Assembly: GCA_028023455.1 (NCBI GenBank)
Contig: JAQFVV010012575.1
Location: 428,517-492,516 of the forward strand
Origin: Epiperipatus broadwayi
Taxonomy: Eukaryota; Onychophora; Udeonychophora; Euonychophora; Peripatidae
Length of the DNA stretch: 64,000 bases
Direction of reading: 5' to 3'
Position 1 is the stretch's first letter; each line of letters begins with the position of its first letter. This document shows, in pieces, positions 23,985-34,622 of this stretch. Both the position numbers and the translations under genes were made by a program. The notes beneath the pieces were generated by a model. It saw only the letters and a list, made by a program, of their open reading frames with translations, ran no database searches and was not told the origin of the DNA.

Positions 23985-25736
23985 GAAAAATTGATACGTA
24001 AAAAAGAGACAGTTATGAGAAGCTTAGAATTAAGAATAAAGAGACTTGAATCAGAAATAAGTTATAGAATACGCTCTTGCGCATTTTATCAACACTGGTG
24101 AAAATTAGTTCGCCATCTAACGAGACCATTTGTTATTATTACTTGTTTTTAGAAAATGGTAAATAAAGAGTTAAGAGTTTTCGTATGAAATTCACGTTGT
24201 ATTATAGATAAAGAATTGGAGATGTCTATAATTTTATATATATGTAAATGAAGAAAAAAAAAGCAAATCGATGTTCGACTTTATTTAATTGTCAATATTG
24301 AATTAGTAATAAAATAAAATTGCTACAAGATTTATCATTTTTTTAAATATAACTTAAAAAAAAAAAAAAAAATTTTAAAAAGGTAAAGTTGAATGTTTTT
24401 CTTATTAATGGCTGTCTTCAGAATAAAAGAAAAATGAAGTGATAAAAAATATATACTAATACTCTATAGTTGCCTGGTGATGAATTTACATTTAATTTTT
24501 TATAAGTCTTAGATTTTTTTTTAGAATTTAAATTAACTTTTTGTATCGAAAGAAAAAAGTTTAAATTATGCTTTCTTAATTTTGAGTTTTTTTTTCTTTA
24601 AAATTAATTTATATTTTAAACATAAAAAAATTTCATTGTATTCTACTGAAAAGTACTTTATATATAATAAAAGTTATGGATGTTAATAAATTAGATTTTT
24701 AAACGAAAAAAAAAAAAATCCCACACGTCATAATAAATAAAAATAGCATAATTTGAGTATTGTCAAAAAAGATTTATGGAAGAAAAGGTTAAAGACAATA
24801 TCTCCACTTACCAAATATATAAATTAAAGATCCAAAATGTGATACATAAGAATGTATATATGGTTTCCAGATTGGCTTGGATAATCATAGCAAAATTTAT
24901 CTTTGTCTGTTTGTTATTTGTCTTTCTCTTTTTTTTGATTCTAAAATTAAAATGGCTATGATTTTTAGAAAGTCGGATGATGATTGATATATATATATAT
25001 GTTTTAAATGCCAATATAAAAAATAGTTATAAGATTAATTGCTCTGAAGTCTAGTTAGTGATCAACTGATCAATTTAAGATTATTTTAAAAATTTCATCA
25101 ACTGATTTTTAGTCTAGAAGTATTTAGCAATTAAACATCCTCCTTATAATGCTATACAAAATAATACAACGCTGGAACATTTACAGAGTATTTGTCTTTA
25201 AAGCTCTTATTACACTTTATTTTTTCCAGTTGTTATTATACTATATATAACAAATTATAATTTCATTTAATGTCATAATTGTTTAATATAATGATAATTT
25301 GTCTTATTACAATGAGCTTAGAATGGGAGTAAAATAAATCCTGAAGTATTATGTGATAGGAAAGTACAATCAAATTTCTTATTAAAGTATTGGTGAGTTC
25401 AATATTAATGTATGGTTTGGAAGCAGGACACTGACCAAAGTAATATAAAGAAATCTGTAAATCTCTGAAATAAGGTATGCCACCAAGAGTATTTAATGTG
25501 AGAAAAGGGGACAAAGAAAAAAGATGGTCATAGAAAACGTAGAACTGTACAGTTGAGAAAAGATTTAAGAATCAAACTTTTAAATAGTAAGAAAATAAAA
25601 ACTATGTAGATTAAATTAAAAAACAAACAAACTCAGAATAAAGTTAAAACATTGTCTGAAAAAAAGATACCTGTGAAAATGACTTTGTAGTTATATTCAA
25701 ATGATAAAGGTGGATAAATCTGTATTAATATACAAA
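23985..25736. other. No firm gene; one short coiled-coil-like reading frame
   Basis: If the 23.7-kb insertion is removed, a plus-strand frame ending at about 24103 reads KTEEEKLIRKKETVMRSLEL and RIKRLESEIS, with heptad-like leucine spacing, before a stop. It is under 50 codons with no clear splice sites. Weak hint of an old coding sequence. The rest is AT-rich. Confidence 0.25.
24110..24123 (-). promoter_or_regulatory. Weak CTCF-like motif
   Basis: The minus strand reads TTAGATGGCGA, matching the AGATGGCG core of the CTCF consensus but only about 10 of 14 positions overall. Confidence 0.2.
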
Positions 25737-25950
25737 AGAAGAGATGGTAATAGATGGACAATTGAAATTTTAAACTGGATTCCAAGAGATTGTAAAAGAC
25801 CCAGAAAGAGATCACATGTGAGATGGATGGATGAAATATAGTGTGCAGGGGTAATGTGGAGAAGAGAAGCTAAAGATAGGAAAGGATGGATTGAACTTGG
25901 AGAGACCTTCATCCTGCAGTGGATTGATAATGGTTGATGATGATGATGAT
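25737..25950 (+). mobile_element. RTE LINE 3' fragment
   Basis: Starts in the RRDGNRWTIEILNWIPRD region and ends in the TGATGATGATGAT tail. Left flank atacaaaagaa and right flank ataccaaagaa form an imperfect 11-bp target duplication. Only the last roughly 210 bp of the element are present. Confidence 0.8.
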
Positions 25951-26524
25951 ACCAAAGAAACATCATATGACTGTCACTATAATTATTATCATCTGAATAA
26001 AAAATAATACTTTTATCTATTTAATTTATTTCATAGCTATTTGTTGTAAGCTTGAATAGCAATGAGGTTTATATGATAATTTTACAATCAAAGCTTCAAG
26101 ATTACTTTCTTTCTATTGGCTTTTGTAAATGAGAAACAATGAACCGTACATGTAAATTTGAATTAGCTGCCCTTATTTTTTTCATCATTAGCCAAGCTAA
26201 TGATCTGAGATTTATAAAGTCTAAAATATTGAAAATAAGTCAAATTATTTGTATAGTTGTTATATAGATATGATTCTTATTAATGTTGTTAATAATCAAA
26301 AGCTAGTTTGGTGATTGTAATTAACTTTGGTGTCTTATATCTCTTCCTTATCCATATTTCAGTAGATGGCACTGCTGTAAAAGTAATATATTGAAATTCT
26401 GTTCCGATAACAATAATGTTTTTCAGTATTTATCATTATGTATTGCAATATATATATAAAATATAGATTAAAACCATAGAAAATTCGTAAAAGATAAATA
26501 AATAATAATAAATGCAGCTGCATC
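25951..26524. other. No gene; contains a CTCF-like site
   Basis: AT-rich spacer; the only notable item is the motif at 26359-26372, listed separately. Confidence 0.5.
26359..26372 (+). promoter_or_regulatory. CTCF-like motif, strong match
   Basis: tcagtagatggcac matches 13 of 14 positions of the bilaterian CTCF core consensus CCASYAGRKGGCRS and is followed by tgctg. In such AT-rich DNA this is not expected often by chance, though it could be part of an old repeat. Confidence 0.35.
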
Positions 26525-27440
26525 AACTATTCAATGGTAGTTAAGCCCATCAACATTAGAGACTACTTACATCCACACTCATGAATTTCTTTTCAATACA
26601 AGGTCATAAGTTCCAAAGCTTTCTTGTTTAGAAACTTTAAACTGTGCAAATTTATGACTGATGCCAAAGATATTTTGGAATCTTACAAGAGAGATCTAAT
26701 CCAAACAGGTTATTCTCTCCCCATTAGGGCATTTTAGAACAGACATAAATATGTCAAACCTTCTGATCTGAAATCCTGGATCAATATGTCTTTTTATCAA
26801 TAACAACCACACAAAATTAACCTCCATCTTTTCTAAAGCCTTTAATATCAGTTTTCAATGCCTCCTTTCCTCAATATACTCATCAATAATTCTAAGGATA
26901 AGGTTAACAGTGATGACAAAGCTCAACTAGTTTATTCCACAACCTACCCCTCTTGCAGCAGCAAATAATTCAGGGAGACTCATGCTAACTTAAATCCAGG
27001 ATCTCCCAACACATTTACCTATATAATAGAGCTAAAACAAATCCATGATATATCTCACTGTTTGTAGAACATGAAAAAACTACTGGTCACACTTTTAAAC
27101 CTGCTTCTGCCAAGATTTTTGCCTCAAAAGTAATCATAGAAAATATTAAACCAAAGATACTTGGCATATAATTAATTCCATACATACAATAAACATACAA
27201 GCCAATAGTGTTCCTCTTAACAAACATTAGGTGTTCAATTCTGGAACATAGGCAGTGCTTAATAACTCACCTATTATATATGCAATTATGCAAATCTCTT
27301 AACATCCCTAATTCAATCCTTTATAATTGGAAACCTTGTCACTCTCTGCCAATTATCTCTCAGTAATGCTTTGATACAGTCATTCCATGTCAAAATTGTC
27401 TTGGCAGATCATTAAACATATTATTTCAGCCATATTTATT
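26525..27440 (+). pseudogene. Penelope-like element remnant with GIY-YIG domain
   Basis: Several plus-strand frames together give a PLE C-terminus. From about 26850: FSMPPFLNILINNSKDK, QLVYSTTYPSCSS (start of the GIY-YIG domain, one of the two zinc Cys kept), RETHANLN (the Gly-Glu/Gln-Thr 'YIG' turn region), LYNRAKTNP with a stop replacing the next Trp, then FVEHEKTTGHTFKPASAKIF (the two His of the CCHH motif and the helix to the catalytic Glu). It needs at least two frameshifts and one stop to be repaired. The upstream part (26530-26850) may be decayed linker or RT; I cannot confirm it. It is not the same subfamily as the 5.3-kb element. Confidence 0.65.
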
Positions 27441-27812
27441 ATTATTTATTTGTCTTATATATATGTAATAAATTAAGTTCGATGTCTGTATTCTTTCCAA
27501 AATATATGTAATATACAAATTTATATATATATTGTGATGTGCACATGTTGCCATCTATAGTTCCCTTTGTAGTGCATAAATAACTAAATAAAAAAAACAA
27601 TTAAAGAATAATTTGAGGTAAATGTAGAATGAATGGATACTTTATTTATTAAATTTAAAAATGATTGATAACATTGCCTTACTAAGAATAAAAAAAAAAA
27701 ATCACAAGTTCACAAGCCAGTGTTTTAAAAAAGAGGAAAATACTGCATTTTGTGTTACCATAGTTACAGAAACTATTTCAGCAAAAAGAATGCTTCAGCA
27801 AAAAGAATGCAC
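27441..27812. other. No recognised feature
   Basis: AT-rich flank between a PLE remnant and the composite element; an open frame at 27661-27879 overlaps the left arm of the next element and is probably not a gene. Confidence 0.45.
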
Positions 27813-28694
27813 ATACTTTATTTTGTATTTTTATATTGGACTATTTCCATCATCTAATATGTGTGTTGAATGTCTTTAGAAAAGTTTAATTTTAGTTAAA
27901 TATTCCAAATGCATTCAACTGTTAGTAATATCACAGCAAACAGGTTAGTATATGCACTAACTGTTGAAACAGTAAGGTCTGCTCTGCAGATCTTCGTTTC
28001 ACCTTTTCTCACCTACTTCCTACCCTCATACCTTAGTTTGAACCCCAATCTATCGTAGTGTGTCTGAAATACACTTATATACCGAAAATCCCGCCTAATT
28101 TTAAACCACGAGCACAATGCTCGTATTATATATAACTTATTCCCAAATAAAATAAAATATTATGAATTATGTATTTGTTCACATAATTTACATTTATTAA
28201 AAAGTAAGTTATATAAGTCGTAATTGCGCACACACTATGATATCCATTTTAAAACATATCAAAATTATAAATTGTTAGTTATTTTGTTTGGATCTATTTA
28301 CAAATATATTACCGTCGTAATATATTTTGATTTAAAATAAAATTCATTTAGTAAATATTAGTTTAGTAGATAGATTCAAATATTACAATTTAAAATAAAA
28401 TAATTTTCGTTTTACTTAATAAAAATCATCCCAAATATTTCTGTTAAAATAAATGAGGGACAATAGTTTAATTATATAAGTTTATCTAAAAACAGCAGCT
28501 GTCCACTTAAGTTTTCTTTAATTAGTAGCAGTAATTTTAATTAAATCTAGTTTTGTAATTTGAATGTCGACGGGGAAGTTAACAAAAGAAATTAATTAAT
28601 GTTGAATTCCTTTAGACATTCGGATAGATTTAATTACAGCAGATAAGTCCAATAATTTTGTATGCTCCAGGACAAGCCTATTGTTAAATTTTAC

Positions 28695-28703
28695 TATAAA
28701 AAG
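28695..28703 (+). promoter_or_regulatory. TATA-box-like motif inside the 2.7-kb insert
   Basis: tataaaaag is followed about 25-30 bp later by a pyrimidine-rich ttgttcaccattct that could serve as an initiator. Such motifs also arise by chance in AT-rich DNA. Confidence 0.2.
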
Positions 28704-30519
28704 GATGTTTTTCTTTTGTTCACCATTCTAAGCTTTTAAAGAATTCTGAGTTGTCTAAAGGTTTCTGAGTTGTTCTAAAATTCTAATAATTTGCTAACCT
28801 TGACATGTCCGAGTAGAGGCGTTTAAGATGGCTATGTCCCCTCGGAATAGCCAGCCGCTGCTCCATACCATCAAAAAATTATCACACGGATCCCGGAACT
28901 GCTGCTGCCGCTGCCAAAAATATGAACATTCCAGATTTTGCTGCTGAATTATAAAACCTGCCGAACATCTACCTGAAAATGCTTCTCCAGAGGTAACCTA
29001 AATTAACCCAAGAGCTCTTGTGATCACTAACTAACATGCTATAGCTATTTAACATTGTTTTCTTATATTTCACAACTTCATTATGTATTTCTTTCATGTA
29101 TTTAAATATACTCAACATTTTGCTCTATCCTTGGGTTAATATTTTCTATTTATAAAGCTTTCTTTTATTTTATTATGATAATGTGTCAGAATCGTCTTTG
29201 ACCGAGTGAATTATTCCCTCTATTGAAAATAAGACGCCGCTATTAAGGCATATTTTAAATTTATAATTTTCCAATTTTATTGTCTTGCAAATCACTCGTT
29301 CGAGGGCGATTCTTTTCTTTAATGTAATATAATCACATAGTTTAAAATCTACATGCTATTGATTTTAATCTAATATAAGAGTATGTGCGAAGTCAATGAT
29401 TAAATGTGTCCCCAAATGCATGATTGCGTATATAAATCTATACTTACTTTTCAAACCCGCAAGCATGCATTTTCTTATTTTAATTACCGTGTTCTACTTT
29501 AATTATAAAGTTCATCATTGATGTCGAGAATGTGCGGACCCTTTTAAATGAATTTCAGGGAATTTGATTGGGCATTTCTCTTAATCCAAGTAAAACCCAT
29601 TTAGTATGTTTTTATATACACTAGTCTCGTATTGCTGGTACATGAATTGGTTGTTGAGACTGCTTTGTTTTATTTTTCCAAGGATTCTTTACACGGCAAA
29701 GTCCGTTCTTTTCGCTTATTGCAAGTTTCCAGGCAGAGGGTGTTCACCAATGACACCCCTGGGAATTAAACGCAATCGTCACACAGTCGCTAAGTTTTGG
29801 CTGTTCGTCAAAATACTTTCCTACGGGTTAGCGGCGAGATGCCCTCCGTAATTATTCCGGATCTTCAATATTGTTTCATTTTATATTTATTTTACAAAGC
29901 ATCCGTGACTTAAACGAGTCACACCCTCCAACTTTATAAATTCACTATCAGCAATACTGACCTCCCAATACAAATCTATTATTATTCTCAAATAAATGCT
30001 TTGATCCCATTCCCATGTTTGCTTAGTAAGCTTTAGTCCGTTACTATTCTCGAAATCAATAAATATTTTAGAACATTTAATTTCAAATATTGTCTTAAAC
30101 TTGTCTATTTACTCAAAGCACCTCGCACATGTTCCTATCTTGTCAAGCACATTATCGTAACGCTATTAGCCCGAGGAATAGAATATATCATTCTGTTTTA
30201 AAACCTTTTGTCATTACTGAAATATAAATGCCAACAATTCTTTAATACGCGTCCCTGTCTCATATAAGCAGACAGTGGCGTTATATATATATTTATATAA
30301 ATAAATTGTGTGAAATTATTTAAAACTAAATGTGATCTCTTATTTTATTTGATTCCTATCACTGTCTCGGTCTAGATATATATATTTTCTGCATTTCTTT
30401 TGTAAATCCATAGACGTTAATTAGCCACCCAAACTTATCTTAGTATAGAGTCTTTTGTTTCTCCCTGACCACCAGGCACCGGTAAAAGGTTATACTAGTT
30501 GTAGCATCAGATGCGTTAT

Positions 30520-30533
30520 CACGTAGGTGGCGC
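30520..30533 (+). promoter_or_regulatory. CTCF-like motif
   Basis: cacgtaggtggcgc matches about 12 of 14 positions of CCASYAGRKGGCRS with a perfect AGGTGGCGC core. It lies near the right end of the 2.7-kb insert. Confidence 0.35.
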
Positions 30534-30826
30534 TGTGAAATTTGGACTTTAGATTCGAACTTAGTATATCTAGAAGGCAACTCCTCCTAGAATGTTCAGT
30601 TTAGTGTCTGGGGTTTGAATTATGCAGTGTGTTAGTGAGATAAACGATTCTGACCGTTACACTGTTAGTAATATCACAGCAAACAGGTTAGTATACGCAC
30701 AATGTTTTGAGAGGTAAACTTTTCTAAAGACATTCAACACACATATTAGATGATGGAAATAGTCCAATATAAAAATACAGCTAGAACACCATCATCACAA
30801 ACCTTCAGAAAAATACTTTATTTTGT

Positions 30827-32599
30827 TTACAAATTTGTGTTTATTTTACTTTACTTTTATAAACAGATTCTGGACTTATAGTAAAGAAAAATGTATTGTG
30901 AGCAGAAAAGAACTTGGAAAGGGGGAACAAAAGCTTCCCCTTCATTTAGTACCTTTATGATTAAAAGGAAATGAATATCAAAAAATGCTACATTGACCAG
31001 CATGAAGGTAAGATCATTAAATTTATCATAAAATTGTAATATGGACAGAGAGAATAATTGATATCATATAGTAATTCAAATTGCTTATGGATCCCCATGA
31101 TTGTGTTTTGCTAGCAAAAAGTGCCAAAGGAAACATTGCTGAATAATGGAATCTCATTTTATATGTATTAAAGTTTTTTTCTTAATAATTTTAATTAATG
31201 TAATTTTACTCACCTTTCAATATAATTTAAACAATATAAGAGATATAAATTTCTTTAAAAAAAGTAACAGTATTAAAACTTTTTTTTGTTACTTTATTTT
31301 CTTATATTGTAATAAAGAGTTTGCCATTAATCCTTTTATGATTATATGTTTTACTAATTAAAAAAAAATTATATCTACTAATTGCAATCAAAAAGGGTGG
31401 AGGGTTAATTATAAAAAAAATATATTATAGGATATTAGATTGCAGTTGGTAAATTAGAGTTGTCATCTTTATTTTTGTTATCTCAATGAGTTAATGCTTA
31501 TTTCAATAAATTTATCTTATTATTAACCTAAGTACTTTGATTTTCCTATTGCATAAATCATTATAAAACTACTTTATTAAACAATTTATTTTACAATTAA
31601 GTCATTGTCCATCCCATACTATACTTCATTACCAAGCAAATTATTACTCATTGAATTGTATCTTCTTTGCCATGCAAGATACTTCTCTGCTGTTCTATGG
31701 AGAAAATGCCATTACTTGTTATTCAAAAACATATCAAAAATGAATTTTGAATCAAGCTTTTGAAGACTACCTACAGCCTCATATTCATAGCAACAAGATT
31801 TATGTTGGTTGGTGGAATGACAAAATTTTTACTAATTGTTTATTTTGCTAAATTTTTCCTTGAATTAGGCAGTCTGCCTTATATTTTGTCTGGTTCCTGA
31901 TTGGAAAATATGGGACCTGAAAGTCAGCTTCATGTATTTTAGACTGCTCTATCATTTTTATTTTAACAAATGGTCCATTCACAAAGTCTCCAAAATCAAT
32001 AGTAGTATGAGATTTGAGTAGTTCAGTCTTCCATTTGTCATGTGATTTCTTCAGGATATTTTTAAAGCAAAAAGTGTAGGGAAATTGAATAATTTCAACT
32101 GTATCTTGATCCTAAATCTCTATATTGCTTATCTGTCTTAATGCACTTTTCAGAGATTTTCTGATTTTCTCATATTATTTTCAGATTTACCTTTTTAAAA
32201 TTATTTACAAAGATTACAGGCTGCTTTGATATTTAAGTTTTAAGGAAAACCTTAAGAACATTAATATACATGTATTCCCTAGGTATTTGGGTAAAATTCA
32301 TATCATGATTGATAAAACCAGCTGTGCTTTGGCACTCTTTTCTAATGCAGTTGTTATAGATTAAAATGCTGTCAGAAGATTTATTTCCAGGCTGGGATAC
32401 ATTATGAATGTGAACAACTTTTTGAAAAATTACGTTGATGCTCATGCTTCATTTCTTGAGCAATGCATTCAGTGTTAATGTCCTTCTGTGACATATTACC
32501 ACCATTCATTTTCTCCAATCTCTTTTTTTACACAAATATATTCCATAAATTAACTCAATAAGCACTCTCCAAATGTAGTGGTTTCATTTTACACCCTAG
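30827..32599. other. No firm feature; possibly decayed coding sequence on the minus strand
   Basis: 31560-32500 reads in pieces like old protein-coding sequence on the minus strand, for example a 70-codon frame at 32233-32445, but nothing matches a family I know. It may be the downstream part of the broken ORF at 32600-34622. 30830-31550 holds nothing recognised. Confidence 0.3.
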
Positions 32600-34622
32600 T
32601 TCTATGTTCACTCTTCACATTAGCATGAACACAATCCATATGATCAGATTTTACATCCGTTTTATTGATTCCATAGTTTGTTGTCCCAGATTTTATCTTA
32701 TCTTTTTTTCTAGTTTTAGTTTTTCCTGTCTAGGGTCATCTTTGACTATTTGTTCTTTCTCAACTTCTGTATTTTCTTCTAACCATTTTATATTTTCTGC
32801 TCTAATTTCTGTTTTTCCTTTCACCAGATTTTTTCATCTTTTTGTTTACATTCTTCAATTAGATTAGTATTATTTTACTGATTTTCTCAAGGTTTGCAGG
32901 ATTCTTGCTTTCCTTAACTATAATACCTTTATCTTCTACTAACTATCTGATTTCATATTTGTGACTCTCACTGTATATCAAATGTCCACTATCTTGTTCT
33001 GGAACCTCAGTGGGAATGCTACGCATTTTATGATCATTCTTAATTTTATCATTTTTTTTCTGTTTCTGTGGATGTTTTAGCCATTGCTTTATATAGTCAA
33101 CCCATTAACTGCTCTTGTCTCTGTTTCATATTTTTCATCAACCTGTTTCATATTTTCCATCAACCTTATGAACATTTGTTCTTGTTTTGGTTCAGCCTCT
33201 TTTCTCATTTCTATTGTTATTGTCTCTTATCTTTGTTCTCTTTGCTCTCATCTTTGTTTTTGTCTGATTTTTGTTCTCTTTGCTCTAATTTTTGTTTTAA
33301 CTCTTTTCTCATTTTTATTATTTTTAGCTCTTCTCTTTGTTCCCTTTGCTCTGACCTTTGTTCTCTTTGATATGATTTTTATTCCATCTATTTTCTCATT
33401 TCCATTATTATCAGCTCTTGACTTTGTTTCTTTTGCTCTGACTTTTGTTGCATGTGTTTCATCATCTTGATCATTGTATTGTGCTCCATTTGTTCTTGCT
33501 CTTTCATGACGTAACTATCAGTATACACCTGGGTCTCATTTTATGTGGTAGATAGGTTCCACAGAAAACCCGCATTAAAAAAAATCACACAAAAATAGAC
33601 TTAATTTACCTTGAAAAATGGGGGATAGGGTCTGTAATTTTCAGAATTCACATAAAAGCAAAGCAACAAAGAAAAATTACTTTAAAATTCACATTAAAAA
33701 AATAAGTAAATAAAGTATGACTAAAAAAAAATTTCAAATATTTGAAAAAAATTAATACAAGACAAACTTTTTTTACTTTTTTTTTTATTAACTACAGTAT
33801 TTAATTTTACATTTTCCATACATATTTTAATCATTACCGCTAGCGTTCGTTTGTAAACTGGAAAGAAATCAGATTCGATGTGATGTGATGTATTGTAGCT
33901 TCTCCTTAAATGAAGACAAGAATCTCTCAGCAATTATGCCCAGAGAAACCTGTTAGCCACTTTATTTTTATTTGTGATATGATGTACAACTAGCACCATT
34001 TTCAGTCTTGTGCTGTGTTAATGGTTTTCTGTTCTATATTAAAAAAATGAGATCGTAATCAAAACAAAAAAATTATACACTATCATTAGAAAGATTATTT
34101 TCAGTTTATAAAATTTTCGTTTTTATTTTAAAAATCTAAAACATTATTTATTTCTGTTATATATAACAAAATATACGTTTTAAAAGTTTAATTTTTTTGA
34201 ATATTTATTGCGATATTTTTATACGTAAGTATAAATCTATTATTATTATTATTTACTCATTAGTAGAAATAGATTATTTACATAGAAGCTAAAAATCTAA
34301 ATACAGCTTCAGGCCATATTCACATTAACTGCCAATAAAAAGTATTTCAAGTGAAAATAAGTTATTAATAATTTAAATTTCTTGATATCTAATAAATATA
34401 GTGAAATATGAAAGATATAAAGAAGAAACATGAATCACATAACTTCAAAATCACATCAAAATAATCCGCATAAAACGAGACCCAGGTGTATGTGACATTG
34501 TGTGGTTCTTTGAGAATGATTTCAGCACTTTGACTTTCAAATATCTCATTCTCTGATTTCTTATTTGTATTGTTGTGGCTATTTATATCTGATTCTATTC
34601 TGCTGTCCATATTATTATTCAT
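32600..34622 (-). pseudogene. Broken coiled-coil ORF interrupted by a DNA transposon
   Basis: The minus strand starts MDSRIESDINSHNN and KKSENEIFESQSAEI (34389-34622), breaks at the Tigger-like insertion, and resumes at about 33520 as YVMKEQEQMEHNTMIKMMKH, QQKSEQ, then repeated QREQRSEQREQREELK between about 33400 and 33200, and further Lys/Glu-rich text to about 32600 with several stops. An acidic polar start followed by a long Gln/Arg/Glu coiled coil is seen in some retroelement Gag-like proteins, but no protease, RT or zinc knuckle is visible, so the family is unknown. On the plus strand the same stretch gives misleading Phe/Leu/Ser-rich frames. Confidence 0.45.
33526..34488. mobile_element. 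Tigger/pogo-like non-autonomous DNA transposon
   Basis: Terminal inverted repeats of 23 bp (cacctgggtctcattttatg at the left, cgagacccaggtg at the right; two mismatches over 23) with TA duplications at 33524-33525 and 34489-34490. The sub-terminal 'ggttccacagaaaacccgcattaa' block resembles the terminal layout of Tigger-type elements. No transposase frame is present. Part of its interior (34046-34405) recurs at 14.8 kb. It is inserted in a coiled-coil coding sequence on the minus strand. Confidence 0.7.

Larger units (their letters stand above)
27958..30660. mobile_element. Unclassified 2.7-kb insert of distinct composition
   Basis: Noticeably less AT-rich than its surroundings with more CpG-containing words. 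It holds a TATA-like tataaaaag at 28695-28703 and a short plus-strand frame at about 28828 reading MAMSPRNSQPLLH and ending in Cys-rich sequence. Open frames (for example 29606-29851) give no recognised protein. It is flanked by 40-bp direct repeats, too long for an ordinary target duplication and too short for usual LTRs. Could be a non-autonomous retroelement, a tandem-duplication product, or an original sequence bracketed by gene conversion. Confidence 0.35.
27813..30826. mobile_element. Snap-back element with perfect 64-bp arms, split by a 2.7-kb insert
   Basis: atactttattttgt (14 bp, exact) at 27813-27826 and 30813-30826 is a likely target duplication. Arms 27825-27888 and 30715-30778 are perfect reverse complements over 64 bp. 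A 34-bp unpaired extension lies on the right only, i.e. mirror orientation to the 5.26-kb dimer. Just inside the arms, a 40-bp direct repeat (27918-27957 and 30661-30700, one mismatch, starting actgttagtaatatcac) flanks a 2.7-kb interior. Without the interior and one repeat copy the element would be about 250 bp, close to the other snap-back copies, so I read this as a nested insertion. Confidence 0.6.

Noticed and set aside
28828-28947. Short frame MAMSPRNSQPLLH with a Cys-rich end downstream of a TATA-like motif
   Set aside because: Only about 39 codons, no recognised motif, lies inside an unclassified insert; not enough to call a gene.
33068-33470. Two overlapping Phe/Leu/Ser/Cys-rich open frames on the plus strand that look like membrane proteins
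   Set aside because: They are the complement of the Gln/Glu/Arg-rich coiled-coil coding sequence on the minus strand.
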